The notes: generated from the letters alone by a model not told the origin. DNA of 64,000 bases from Roseateles sp. DAIF2 (GCF_015624425.1 NZ_CP049919.1:2728001-2792000), one strand, 5' to 3'; positions 1 through 10,443 are shown, numbered from the stretch's first letter. Program-made: numbers and translations.

Positions 1-43
1 GCGGCATCGGGGTCTTGGGGTGGGTGTCGGCCGGATCAGCCAT
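1..43 (-). CDS. start of a downstream gene, possibly pheA (partial)
   Basis: An ATG at 43 on the minus strand overlaps the serC stop (ATGGCTGA) and opens a frame that runs off the window edge, giving only 14 residues starting [10 protein letters not shown]. In many Burkholderiales the gene after serC is pheA (chorismate mutase/prephenate dehydratase). The identity is therefore inferred from gene order alone; the visible residues are not diagnostic. Confidence 0.35.
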   Translation of the reverse strand, partial: MADPADTHPKTPMP

Positions 44-896
44 GGTGCTTCTCAAAGTCCTTCAGGTACGTGACCAGCGCCTGCACGCCTTCCAGCGGCA
101 TGGCGTTGTAGATGGATGCACGCATGCCGCCCACCGACTTGTGGCCTTTGAGTTGCAGCAGTCCGCGTTCCCTGGCGCCGGCCAGGAAGGCCTCGTTCAG
201 GCCCTCGTTGCGGAGGTAAAAGGGGATGTTCATGCGCGAGCGGCAATGGGCCGCGACGCGGTTGTCGTAGAAATCGGAGGCGTCCAGCGCCTCGTAGAGC
301 AGGCGTGCCTTGTCGATATTGCGCTGTTCGATCGCCGCCACGCCGCTCTTGCCGGCATAGCGAAAGTTCTTCAGCCACTTGAACACCAGGCCCGCGACAT
401 AGATGCCGAAGGTGGGCGGGGTGTTGTACATCGACTGCGCCTCGGCCACGGTCTTGTAGTCGAAGGCCGAGGGGCAGATCGGCAGCGCCTGGCCCAGCAG
501 GTCCTCGCGCACGAACACCAGGGTGACACCCGAGGGGCCGACGTTCTTCTGTGCGCCGCCGAAGGCCAGGCCGACCTTGGCCCAGTCGAGCGGGCGCGAC
601 AGCTGATGCGAGGAGCAGTCGATCACCAGCGGTGCATCGCTGCCCAAGGCCTTCAGGTCCGGCAACTCGTGGAACTCGACGCCGTCGATGGTCTCGTTGC
701 TGCACAGGTGCACATAGGCGGCGTCCCGGCGCAACTGCCAGCCGCTCGGCGCCGGGATGTCGGTGTAGCGGCTCGCAGCGCCATCGGCCGCGATCTGCAC
801 ATCGGCGTAGCGGCGCGCCTCGGCCGCGCTCTTCTTGGACCAGGAGCCGGTGACGACCAGGTCGACCTGGCCGAGAACGCGATCGTGCCGCTGAAT
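36..896 (-). pseudogene. serC: serC, phosphoserine aminotransferase, 5' end lost and rearranged
   Basis: SerC is a PLP enzyme that converts 3-phosphohydroxypyruvate to phosphoserine in serine biosynthesis. The frame keeps roughly the last 280 of about 360 residues: VVTGSWSKK, the NETIDG motif, the PLP-lysine context [11 protein letters not shown] and the end motif [18 protein letters not shown]. Reading upstream, homology stops at VDLVVTG near 860 and a stop codon lies at 897-899. The usual first ~75-80 residues, with their start codon, are absent. The nearest usable start in the frame is a GTG at 800, inside the conserved protein. Just upstream, a piece of serC lies in the opposite orientation. 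The sequence as given cannot make full SerC, whether by real mutation or by misassembly. It follows gyrA and the DUF2059 gene in the same direction. Confidence 0.85.
857..870. repeat. 14-bp perfect palindrome at the serC breakpoint
   Basis: CCAGGTCGACCTGG is its own reverse complement and sits exactly where serC homology switches strand. Such a palindrome could prime a fold-back template switch in the cell or during amplification and assembly. Confidence 0.8.
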
Positions 897-911
897 CTAT
901 CGCGCGGCGGC
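867..911 (+). other. serC: inverted fragment of serC
   Basis: Read on the plus strand these bases give [15 protein letters not shown]. This matches the segment that in SerC proteins normally comes immediately before the VDxVVTGSW segment, which here is encoded on the minus strand below 866. The piece is therefore inverted relative to the rest of serC. Its reverse complement also supplies the TAG stop (897-899) now ending the DUF2059 gene. Confidence 0.75.
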
Positions 912-1519
912 CGGGGCGGGGCGGGCGGCATTCAGCTTGGCCACGATGCTCTGCTCCAGCGCCTTCAGGCGGGTCTCGATGGTGCTGCGAGTGTCGCCCA
1001 CCAGCTTCTCGGCCAGCGCGCGCTGCATTTCCGGGCCGATCTGGTTGAACTTCTTGTTGACCGGCGATTCCAGCCAGGTGACCAGTTGCTTCAGCTCGTC
1101 CTCGCTGAAGCGCTCTTCCAGAATCGCGCCAACGGTGCTGGGCGCCAGCTTGAGGGCGCGTTCGCGCATCAGCGGCGTGGTCTCGTCGACGAATTTCTTG
1201 ATGTCCGCCTCGATCGCCTTGGCGGTGGCCTCGCGCTTGTCCTGAGGCAGTTGCTGCAGCGCCTGGCCGGCGCCCTGCATCAGATTGCCGACCGGCTGCT
1301 GCAGCATCGCGCGCGACATCGCCTCGAGGCCGGCCTGCTGCGCCTGCAGCGCGCGGGCGACCAGCTCTTTCTTGGCGGGGCTGCTCGTCGGGCTGGCCGG
1401 CGTGGCCGCCGGGGCGGCGGCGGTCTGGGCGATGGCGGCGCCGCCGGCGGCGATCAGGGTGGCCGCGGTCAGGGTGCGGAAGCGGGCGGGGAAGGACTTG
1501 CTGGAGTGGGACAAGATAT

Positions 1520-1523
<4 letters not shown>
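897..1523 (-). CDS. DUF2059-family secreted protein
   Basis: This is a 208-residue protein with a Sec signal peptide (basic start, hydrophobic stretch, cleavage near AIA/Q at residues 32-33) and an Ala/Pro/Thr-rich linker. A helical DUF2059-like region covers about residues 50-195 (for example [20 protein letters not shown]). The family is periplasmic and of unknown function. The start ATG overlaps the gyrA stop (ATGA), so the two are probably translationally coupled. The C-terminal stop lies in the rearranged serC segment, so the last residues (PAPAAAR) may not be the native end. Confidence 0.75.
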
Positions 1524-4171
<2,648 letters not shown>

Positions 4172-4438
4172 GCGATGGTGAGACGCGCGGCCGCAGCGGG
4201 CCCGCGCCTGCGTCGATAGAGGCTGAAAGCGGGAATTCTAATTGCGCCGCGCTGTAGTACCTGCGCAACATTGAGCGTATAGCTAACGAAGAGGCCCGCC
4301 ACAATGCAGACGTCCCGATGCCCTATGGCACAATCGCTCAGTCCCTAGGAGAAACCCGTAGCAAGGTGTCTCCTAAGGTTTTGTTCCAGCTTCGGACAAT
4401 TTCGCAGGGCAACTGCGGCCTTCCTTGAGAGGAGAATC

Positions 4439-5086
4439 ATGAAGAAACTGAACCGCGTGGCGTCGCTCTTCGCAGTCGCTGCTGTTGCCACGTCTGGCGC
4501 ATTCGCTCAGACCGTGGATAACTGGCGTGCAACGGATGGCACCGTTTGGAAGAACGGTACCAACGAACTGTGCTGGCGCGATTCCAACTGGACCCCGGCT
4601 ACCGCCGCGAAGGATTGCGACGGTGCACTGAAGCCGGTGCCCAAGGCTGAGCCTGCTAAGCCAGCCACGACCCCCGCGCCGACCCCCGCGCCGAAGCCTG
4701 CCGCTCCGGTCGTCCCGCCCGCTCCCGTGAGCGAAAAGGTGACCTTCGCCGCCGACGCCTTCTTCGACTTCGACAAGTCGGTGCTGAAGTCGGAAGCCAA
4801 GGCCAAGCTGGATGACCTGGTCTCCAAGACCGGTGGCATCAATCTGGAAGTCATCATCGCCGTGGGTCACACCGACTCCGTCGGCACCGATGCCTACAAC
4901 CAGAAGCTGTCGGTCAAGCGCTCGGAAGCCGTGAAGGCCTATCTGGTCTCCAAGGGTGTCGAGAAGAACCGCGTGTACACCGAAGGCAAGGGCGAGAAGC
5001 AGCCCGTCGCCGACAACAAGACCGCCGAAGGCCGCGCCAAGAATCGCCGCGTGGAAATCGAAGTGGTCGGTACCCGCAACAAGTAA
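4439..5086 (+). CDS. OmpA-family outer-membrane protein
   Basis: A 215-residue protein with a signal peptide cut near AFA/Q (residues 23-24). A short N-terminal segment carries two cysteines (about 45 and 60), probably a disulfide. A Pro/Ala-rich linker follows (about 65-95), then a C-terminal OmpA/MotB peptidoglycan-binding domain with FFDFDKSVLK, GHTDSVGTDAYN, the LSVKRSEAV helix and AKNRRVEIEV. It lacks room for an eight-strand barrel, so it is a short OmpA-like envelope protein tethering to peptidoglycan. A strong Shine-Dalgarno (GAGAGGAGA) precedes the ATG, and codon use suggests high expression. It is followed by a clear terminator. Confidence 0.9.
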   Translation: MKKLNRVASLFAVAAVATSGAFAQTVDNWRATDGTVWKNGTNELCWRDSNWTPATAAKDCDGALKPVPKAEPAKPATTPAPTPAPKPAAPVVPPAPVSEKVTFAADAFFDFDKSVLKSEAKAKLDDLVSKTGGINLEVIIAVGHTDSVGTDAYNQKLSVKRSEAVKAYLVSKGVEKNRVYTEGKGEKQPVADNKTAEGRAKNRRVEIEVVGTRNK

Positions 5087-5120
5087 TGTGTCCGGCGGCC
5101 TTGTGCCGCCTGCGCTTACC

Positions 5121-5149
5121 AACCCCGCCTCGGCGGGGTTTTCTTTTTT
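5121..5149 (+). terminator. rho-independent terminator after the ompA-like gene
   Basis: AACCCCGCC TC GGCGGGGTT forms a strong GC stem with a tiny loop, directly followed by TTCTTTTTT. It lies 35 bases after the OmpA-family stop. Confidence 0.9.
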
Positions 5150-5182
5150 GTGGCGGCCCATCCGCTACCATGCCGATCCATC

Positions 5183-5884
5183 ATGATCAATGCCGACCCC
5201 CAAGAGCTCGCCAAGTTCGGCGAACTGGCCCACCGCTGGTGGGATCCCGAGAGCGAATTCAAGCCGCTGCACCAGATCAACCCGCTGCGCCTGGCCTGGA
5301 TCGACGGCCTGTGCCCGCTGGCCGGGCTGACGGTGCTGGACGTGGGCTGTGGCGGCGGCATCTTGACCGACTCGATGGCGCGCAAGGGTGCCAACGCGCT
5401 GGGCATCGACCTGTCGACCAAGCCGCTGAAGGTGGCCCAGTTGCACGCGATGGAGGCGGGCACCGCCAACGTCGACTACCGCGAGATCGCGGTCGAGGCG
5501 CTGGCGGCCGAACGGCCGGCCTCGTTTGATGCGGTCACTTGCATGGAGATGCTCGAGCATGTGCCGGATCCGGCCTCGGTGGTGCGCGCCTGCGCCGAGC
5601 TGGTCAAGCCCGGCGGCTGGGTCTTCTTCTCGACCCTGAACCGCAACCTGAAGTCTTTCCTGTTCGCGATCGTCGGCGCCGAGTATGTGCTGAAGATGCT
5701 GCCGGCCGGCACGCATGAATATGCGCGCTTCCTGAAGCCGGCCGAGCTGGCCGCCTTCGCGCGCGAGGCCGGGTTGGAACTGCACAGCGCCAAGGGCCTG
5801 GGCTACAACCCGCTGACGCAGCGCTACAGCCTGAACAGCGACACCGACGTCAACTACATGATCGCCTGCCGCAGGCCGGCCTGA
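5183..5884 (+). CDS. ubiG: ubiquinone biosynthesis O-methyltransferase UbiG
   Basis: UbiG does both O-methylation steps of ubiquinone synthesis using S-adenosylmethionine. The 233-residue product has the typical start [23 protein letters not shown] motif VLDVGCGGG (about residue 52), the post-I acidic GIDLS, and LEHVPDP. The ATG at 5183 is chosen because the homology begins there; a GTG at 5150 in the same frame lies next to the terminator. gph follows after 5 bases, so the two form an operon. Confidence 0.95.
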   Translation: MINADPQELAKFGELAHRWWDPESEFKPLHQINPLRLAWIDGLCPLAGLTVLDVGCGGGILTDSMARKGANALGIDLSTKPLKVAQLHAMEAGTANVDYREIAVEALAAERPASFDAVTCMEMLEHVPDPASVVRACAELVKPGGWVFFSTLNRNLKSFLFAIVGAEYVLKMLPAGTHEYARFLKPAELAAFAREAGLELHSAKGLGYNPLTQRYSLNSDTDVNYMIACRRPA

Positions 5885-5889
5885 CGACG

Positions 5890-6639
5890 ATGAGCGCCAC
5901 CGTTTCATCCTCCCTGGCGTCGACCGCGCTGCGCACCGACCTGCGCGCGGTGCTGTTCGACCTGGACGGCACCCTGGTCGACAGCGCGCCCGACCTGGCC
6001 GGCGCGACCAACGAGATGCTGGCCGCGCGCGGCCTGGCGATGCTGCCGCTGGAGCATCTGCGCCCGATGGTCGGCGCCGGTGCGCGCGGCATGATGGGCC
6101 TGGCCTTTGCGGTGACGCCGCAGGATCCGCGCTTCGAGGCGCTGAGAGCCGAATTCTTCGACCGCTACGAGGCGCGCCTGCTGCGCGAAACCCGGCCCTT
6201 CGACGGCGTCGCCGCGCTGCTCGACGGCCTGGCCGCGGCAGGCCTCTGCTGGGCCATCGTGACCAACAAGTCCGAGCGCTTTGCGTTGCCGCTCACCGCC
6301 GGCCTGGGCCTGGCGCAGCGCGCCGCCGCAGTGATCGGCGGCGACACCACGCCGCATACCAAGCCGCACCCGGCGCCGCTGCTGGAGGCCGCGCGCCGCG
6401 CCGGCATCGTGCCCCAGCATTGCCTCTATGTGGGCGACGATGCGCGCGACATCGCCGCCGGTCGCGCCGCTGGCATGCAGACGGTGGCCGTGGCCTGGGG
6501 CTATCTGGGGCAGGGCGAGCCGATCGAGGCCTGGGGGGCGGATCTGATCGTCGACACGCCACAGCAGCTGCTCGCGCATGTGATCAGCGCCGCCGCCATT
6601 GCTCCGACGGCGAGCGTCGCGATGGAAGTTTCTTCCTGA
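5890..6639 (+). CDS. gph: phosphoglycolate phosphatase (HAD family)
   Basis: A 249-residue HAD-superfamily hydrolase. It dephosphorylates 2-phosphoglycolate, a by-product of DNA-end repair. Motif I LFDLDGTLVDSAPDL is at about residue 21, motif II IVTNKS near 119, and motifs III/IV KPHPAPLL and VGDDARDI follow. It sits between ubiG and ssrA. The N-terminal ~15 residues (Ser/Thr-rich) are not conserved. A related HAD phosphatase specificity cannot be excluded, but context and length fit Gph. Confidence 0.9.
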   Translation: MSATVSSSLASTALRTDLRAVLFDLDGTLVDSAPDLAGATNEMLAARGLAMLPLEHLRPMVGAGARGMMGLAFAVTPQDPRFEALRAEFFDRYEARLLRETRPFDGVAALLDGLAAAGLCWAIVTNKSERFALPLTAGLGLAQRAAAVIGGDTTPHTKPHPAPLLEAARRAGIVPQHCLYVGDDARDIAAGRAAGMQTVAVAWGYLGQGEPIEAWGADLIVDTPQQLLAHVISAAAIAPTASVAMEVSS

Positions 6640-6648
6640 GCACGGCTC

Positions 6649-6673
6649 TTGAATTGTCTGCAGCTGGCATAAT
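6649..6673 (+). promoter_or_regulatory. probable ssrA promoter
   Basis: TTGAAT (6649-6654) and CATAAT (6668-6673) precede the mature tmRNA start by 12 bases. The 13-base spacer is shorter than ideal. A shifted -10 (TAATCT, 6670-6675) gives 15. Confidence 0.45.
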
Positions 6674-6685
6674 CTAGGAACTTCT

Positions 6686-7055
6686 GGGGCCGACCAGGTT
6701 TCGACGTGGGTGCGGATCCGGAGTAGGGCATGCCGAGCACCAGTCCGCTCGTAAAACCACTGGAAACAAAGTAACTGCAAACGACGAAAAGTTTGCCCTC
6801 GCCGCTTAAACAACGGTGAGCCTCTCAACGGTTGGCCGATGGGCCGGGCCGATGCCGCAAGGCTAGGCTGAGAGGTCATTCACATCGGCTGGCGTCCAGT
6901 TGGGTCACACAACCGGGCGCGAGATCTAGTGACTGGCGTTGTTCGTAGCGTGCCCCTGCGCGACGACGGCGTAAGACTCAAATCAGAAGGCTAAGCATGT
7001 AGAACTGCCCGGTGATGGCTTGCGGACGGGGGTTCAATTCCCCCCGGCTCCACCA
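6686..7055 (+). ncRNA. ssrA: tmRNA (ssrA)
   Basis: tmRNA rescues stalled ribosomes with SmpB and adds a degradation tag. The 5' end GGGGCCGACC-AGGTTTCGACG pairs with the 3' CGGCTCC acceptor strand, and the tRNA-like T-arm GGGGGTTCAATTCCCCC and CCA are encoded at 7029-7055. The tag reading frame is at 6777-6809: ANDEKFALAA followed by TAA, with the resume GCA codon first. It is one-piece, about 370 nt, as expected. Its 3' end is a classical integration site and an integrase remnant follows 180 bases later. Confidence 0.97.
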
Positions 7056-7097
7056 TTCAACGATCTCAGGACGTCCCAGACGGTCCCGAGAGATCCG

Positions 7098-7135
7098 AAA
7101 GACCTAATGAATCAATCACTTAGGTCTTTTCTTTT
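7098..7135 (+). terminator. rho-independent terminator after ssrA
   Basis: AAAGACCTAA (7098-7107) pairs perfectly with TTAGGTCTTT (7120-7129) around a 12-base loop, with a T-rich tail TTTTCTTTT. It probably ends the tmRNA transcript. If an island inserted in ssrA, this could also be element DNA. Confidence 0.75.
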
Positions 7136-7235
7136 GCCTGCACCATGCCGCTTTGTCCCCGGACGTCCGACTGGCAATGCAGTAACTTTCGCAGTAACCT
7201 GAAAAAAGCACGCGAAGCGCGTCAGGAGTTACTGC

Positions 7236-7355
7236 ATGGCTCGCAACCTGATCCCGTCTGATCTGACGATCCGGACCATCAAGTTGGGTGATCCCCGCAG
7301 GCGTCTGGGCGACGGCAGTGGCCTGTACCTGCTTCTCTTTGTCTGCGGCGGCTCA
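7236..7355 (+). pseudogene. N-terminal remnant of a P4-type tyrosine integrase
   Basis: After a good ribosome site (CAGGAG), an ATG opens 40 codons, MARNLIPSDLTIRTIK to GDGSGLYLLLFVCGGS. This is the DUF4102-type N-terminal domain of P4-like phage/island integrases (compare the family pattern DGxGLYLLLFxKGGSxxW). The frame is cut exactly at the left end of the IS element: its TGA is the first three bases of the inverted repeat. The catalytic domain is missing on the other side. Integrases of this group use tRNA or tmRNA 3' ends, and this one reads away from ssrA 180 bp behind it. It marks a former island junction. Confidence 0.8.
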
Positions 7356-7388
7356 TGACCTGCCCGGTTTCTCCGAGACATTGATTCC
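7356..7388 (+). repeat. left inverted repeat of the IS
   Basis: This repeat starts TGACCTGCCCGG and ends ATTCC, and pairs with the right repeat at 8490-8522. The central TCCGAGACA block is identical in both. Confidence 0.85.
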
Positions 7389-7420
7389 CAGAGAAGATGG
7401 CTCCATTCCCCGAGGAGCCC

Positions 7421-7702
7421 ATGAGAAAGAGTCGATTCACGGAAGAGTAGATGGTGGCCGAGGCGGCCAAGAAGCACAAGGTCAGTGAGCCCACGATCTA
7501 CGCGTGGCGCAAGCACTTCGGCCAGTTGGAGGTGGCCGACGTCAAGCGGCTGAAGGCGCTGGAGCTAGAGAACAGCCGGCTCAAGAAGCTTCTGGCGGAG
7601 GCCACGCTGGACAACGCGATCTTGAAGGAAATCAACGAAAAAAAATGGCGAGCCCGCCGGCTCGACGTGCCCAGGTCACCTTCGCTCGCGAGCGGGGCCT
7701 GA
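7421..7702 (+). pseudogene. IS3-family orfA (HTH protein), decayed
   Basis: OrfA normally binds the IS ends and fuses to OrfB by frameshift. It starts MRKSRFTEE and then has a TAG where the family has Gln, at 7448-7450. About eleven codons seem missing in the first helix: the family pattern is EEQMVxxLREADxxxVAEAAKKH, whereas here MVAEAAKKHK follows directly. The rest (SEPTIYAWRKHF, leucine-rich KRLKALELENSRLKKLLAEA, KEINEKKW) is intact from the ATG at 7451. A shortened OrfA or OrfAB without the first HTH helix could still be made, but normal OrfA cannot. Confidence 0.8.
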
Positions 7703-8490
7703 GCCTGCGTCGGGCTTGCGGGCTCATTGGCATGTCGCGAGCCACGCCCAGCTACAAGCCGCGCCTGCCGGCCAAGGACGCGCCGGTGATCGAGGCGATG
7801 AAGGAGTTGTCGGCCCAGTACCCACGCTACGGCTACCGGCGCATCCGCATCTTCCTGCGTCGGCGCGGCTTCGAGCTGAGCTGGTCGCGCACGCATCGGC
7901 TGTGGCGTCAGACGGGCCTGCTGGTGCCCAGGAAGCGCTCGCGCAAGCGCATTGCGTCGACAAGGCCGCGCGTACACATGCCCTTCAAGGCCAACATGGT
8001 TTGGGCCTACGACTTCGTCTTCGACACCACGGCCACCGGCCAGCAGCTCAAGTGCCTGACCGTCATCGACGAGTACACCCGGGAATGCCTGGCCATCGAC
8101 GTGGCCGGCTCCATCCGCTCCAAGCGCGTGATCGAGGTGCTGTCGCGCCTAGTGAGCGTGCACGGAGCGCCGCTGTTCATGCGTTCGGACAACGGGCCGG
8201 AGTTCGTCAGCCTGGCCATCCTGGAGTGGATCGCTGGCGCCGGCATCGCCACCGTGCTCAACGACCCCTGCAAGCCCTGGCAGAACGGCGCTGACGAGAG
8301 CTTCAACGGCAAGTTCCGCGACGAGTGCCTGTCAGTCGAGTGGTTCCGTTCGCGCCGTGAGGCCACGGTCGTCATCGAGTCATGGCGCCAGCACTACAAC
8401 GAGGTCAAGCTGCACAGCAGCCTGCAATACTTGACCCCGGCGGAGTTCAAGCAGCAACTCCGTCAAGACCTGCAACCCGCCGTCTTCTAG
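7645..8490 (+). CDS. IS3-family transposase OrfB
   Basis: A 281-residue rve/DDE integrase-core transposase with an HTH_21-like region (about 45-100, YPRYGYRRI). The catalytic triad lies in WAYDFVFD, RSDNGPEFVS and DESFNGKFRDECLS. The ATG sits at the end of the A8 run (7638-7645). Translation in the cell is probably mainly by -1 frameshifting from orfA. All catalytic motifs are intact, so it could still act in trans. Confidence 0.93.
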   Translation: MASPPARRAQVTFARERGLSLRRACGLIGMSRATPSYKPRLPAKDAPVIEAMKELSAQYPRYGYRRIRIFLRRRGFELSWSRTHRLWRQTGLLVPRKRSRKRIASTRPRVHMPFKANMVWAYDFVFDTTATGQQLKCLTVIDEYTRECLAIDVAGSIRSKRVIEVLSRLVSVHGAPLFMRSDNGPEFVSLAILEWIAGAGIATVLNDPCKPWQNGADESFNGKFRDECLSVEWFRSRREATVVIESWRQHYNEVKLHSSLQYLTPAEFKQQLRQDLQPAVF

Positions 8491-8522
8491 GAATTACTGT
8501 CTCGGAATTCCCGAGCAGGTCA
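8490..8522 (-). repeat. right inverted repeat of the IS
   Basis: The reverse complement reads TGACCTGCTCGGGAATTCCG onwards, with about 26 of 33 positions identical to the left repeat. It overlaps the last base of the orfB stop. Confidence 0.85.
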
Positions 8523-9060
8523 GGCGACTCACCTCCTCGGGGATACATGCCGCCATCCTCCTCGCCCGCTCGCTCACCATGTGAGCCTGGCTGAGCTTCG
8601 TTCCTAGTCAGTTTTTTTTTGCCATTCCAATTCGCCACGCAGGGCTTTGTGGAATACGCACGCGGCGCCTGGGCTGTGCTTGTAACGGCGGGCTGAAGTT
8701 CGGATCTACTGCGGTCGTTACTGGTTCCAGAACGGCTCCGGCGGGTGGCATCCTATGAATTAGGGGTGCCACAAGAAGGCCCTGTTTACCTCGGGCCAAC
8801 GAGGCTTTTTCCAGGGGCGAAGCACCCTTTAAACGGGGGGCTTTCAAGACCCAGGCAGGAGGGCATGATGCGGCCGCACAGCGGGTTTCATCATCGCAAT
8901 ACCTCGAAGCGGGTCTTCAAAGATCCTGATGCCGAATCAGTGGTACGGCACAGGCGCCGAGCCAGTGTGAGTCGACTAGGCAGCCCAAGAGGTTCAGGGC
9001 AGGCAGAAATCCAGCTCGGATGTGGCAATGGTCATCCGGGCAATGCGACTGGGGATGAGC
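8523..9060. other. gene-free stretch between the IS and the EPS locus
   Basis: No convincing coding frame was found on either strand. There is a T9 run near 8611-8619. A short open piece ends ...YCGRYWFQNGSGGWHPMN-stop near 8762, which could be the tail of a lost gene. It presumably holds the promoter of the first EPS gene. The missing part of the integrase and a second copy of the ssrA 3' end were looked for and not found. Confidence 0.5.
8941..8956 (+). promoter_or_regulatory. weak sigma-54 promoter candidate for the EPS block
   Basis: TGGTACGGCACAGGCG has the required GG and GC spaced ten bases apart and a good -24 half (TGGTACG), but a poor -12 half (AGGCG against TTGCA). It would give a ~105-base leader to the gene at 9061. 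PrsR-type activators work on sigma-54 promoters, which is the only reason to list it. Confidence 0.25.
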
Positions 9061-10443
9061 ATGGTTCGGATATTCAATCACTATTTGCACAGGCGCACGC
9101 TGCTCCAGATTTTCTTTGACGTCGGTCTGATCATCGTGGCCTTGTTTGCCGTGGTGCTGAGTCAAGGAGAAGGGGCCGGCAAGATCATTCCGTTCGCGGC
9201 TTCGCATGGCCTGTCGCTGGCGGGCTGCATGTTCGTGATCAATTCCGCCACCGGCTTCTATCAGCATGTGCACAACCGCTCGCTGACCGAATCCTGCGCT
9301 CGCGGCCTGCTGGCCCTGCTGATCGCGTTGCCGCTGGCCTACGGCATCTTCAGCCTGCTGCCCAGCAGCGCCGACCACCGCGAACTGATGACCTTCGCCG
9401 CGATGGCCGCTGTGGCAGCGGTGCTGGCGCATCGCGTCTATGCCGCGCATTCCAGCGTGCAGGCCCAGGCCAAGACCAAGGTGATGATCTTCGGTTCCGG
9501 CGAGGTGGCCAAGACCGTGGGTCTGACGCTGAAGGCGGCCGACCCCCATGTGCACATCGTCGGCTATTTCGCCGGCCCCAATGAAACCCTGCCCGAAGTG
9601 GCGCGTGCCGAGTTGATCGAGCCGCAGGGCAGCCTGACCGAAACGGCGCTGCACCTGGGCGTGGACGAGATCGTCGTGGCGCTGTCCGAGCGGCGTGGCG
9701 GCAGCATGCCGCTGCGGCAACTGCTGGACTGCAAGCTCTACGGCATCCAAGTGGTCGATATTGCCACCTACTTCGAGAAGACGCTGGCTCAGATCAAGAT
9801 CAGCCATGTGAATGCGGGCTGGTTGATCTTCGGCGACGGCTTCAACCAGGGCGTGCTGCGGACCGCGGTCAAGCGCGTCTTCGATCTGCTGTTCTCCTCG
9901 CTGATCCTGATCCTGACCGCCCCGATCATGCTGATCACGGCGCTGGCGGTGGCGCTGGAATCGCGTGGTCCGGTGTTCTATCGCCAGGAGCGCGTGGGTC
10001 TGAACGGCAAGGGCTTCAAGGTCATCAAGTTCCGCAGCATGCGGGCGGATGCGGAGAAGGATGGCAAGCCGCGCTGGGCCAGCAAGAACGACGACCGGGT
10101 CACCCGGGTCGGGCGGTTCATCCGCCGCGTGCGCATCGACGAACTGCCGCAGCTGATCAATGTGCTGAAGGGCGAGATGAGCTTGGTCGGGCCGCGCCCC
10201 GAGCGCCAGTTCTTTGTCGACGAGCTGGTTGCCAAGATTCCCTATTTCGCGGTGCGCCACAGCGTCAAGCCCGGTGTCACCGGCTGGGCCCAAGTCCGCT
10301 ACGAATATGGCTCGACCGTCGAAGACTCGATCGAGAAACTGCAGTACGACCTTTACTACGTGAAGAACCACACCCTATTTCTGGATCTGCTGATCCTGCT
10401 GGAAACGGTGGCGGTGGTGCTGACGGGCAAGGGCGCACGCTGA
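9061..10443 (+). CDS. priming sugar-phosphate transferase, XrtA/PEP-CTERM EPS type (EpsB-like)
   Basis: This integral-membrane enzyme starts repeat-unit synthesis by moving a sugar-1-phosphate onto undecaprenyl phosphate. The 460 residues comprise N-terminal membrane helices (about 15-110), a CoA-binding/Rossmann-like middle (MIFGSGEVAKTVG near 142) and a C-terminal bacterial sugar transferase domain (about 275-460). That domain shows KRVFDLLFSS, VIKFRSMR, DELPQLINVL, VGPRPER and KPGVTGWAQV. It fits the family known as TIGR03013. The ATG at 9061 (MVRIFNHY) is chosen because GGGG lies six bases before it; ATGs at 9055 and 9022 are alternatives. It opens a run with prsK, prsR and prsT. Confidence 0.92.
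   Translation: MVRIFNHYLHRRTLLQIFFDVGLIIVALFAVVLSQGEGAGKIIPFAASHGLSLAGCMFVINSATGFYQHVHNRSLTESCARGLLALLIALPLAYGIFSLLPSSADHRELMTFAAMAAVAAVLAHRVYAAHSSVQAQAKTKVMIFGSGEVAKTVGLTLKAADPHVHIVGYFAGPNETLPEVARAELIEPQGSLTETALHLGVDEIVVALSERRGGSMPLRQLLDCKLYGIQVVDIATYFEKTLAQIKISHVNAGWLIFGDGFNQGVLRTAVKRVFDLLFSSLILILTAPIMLITALAVALESRGPVFYRQERVGLNGKGFKVIKFRSMRADAEKDGKPRWASKNDDRVTRVGRFIRRVRIDELPQLINVLKGEMSLVGPRPERQFFVDELVAKIPYFAVRHSVKPGVTGWAQVRYEYGSTVEDSIEKLQYDLYYVKNHTLFLDLLILLETVAVVLTGKGAR

Larger units (their letters stand above)
7356..8522 (+). mobile_element. IS3-family insertion sequence (1167 bp)
   Basis: The element begins TGACCTGC and ends GCAGGTCA. The 33-bp terminal repeats match at about 26 positions. 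It carries overlapping orfA and orfB in the IS3 arrangement, with a run of eight A at the junction for -1 frameshifting. No clear direct target duplication flanks it: GGCTCA is on the left and GGCGAC on the right. This suggests a deletion or recombination after insertion. It interrupts the integrase gene. Confidence 0.9.

Noticed and set aside
4250..4438. Sigma-70 promoter for the OmpA-family gene
   Set aside because: Several hexamer-like pieces occur (GACAAT, GCACAAT) but none pairs with a properly spaced -35, so no site is claimed.
6640..7060. Extra tRNA gene
   Set aside because: The only T-arm/CCA structure belongs to the tmRNA; no separate cloverleaf was found in the window.
8735..8760. 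Possible attR copy of the tmRNA 3' end (CGGCTCC)
   Set aside because: Only seven bases match and the T-arm sequence is absent; this is expected by chance in GC-rich DNA.
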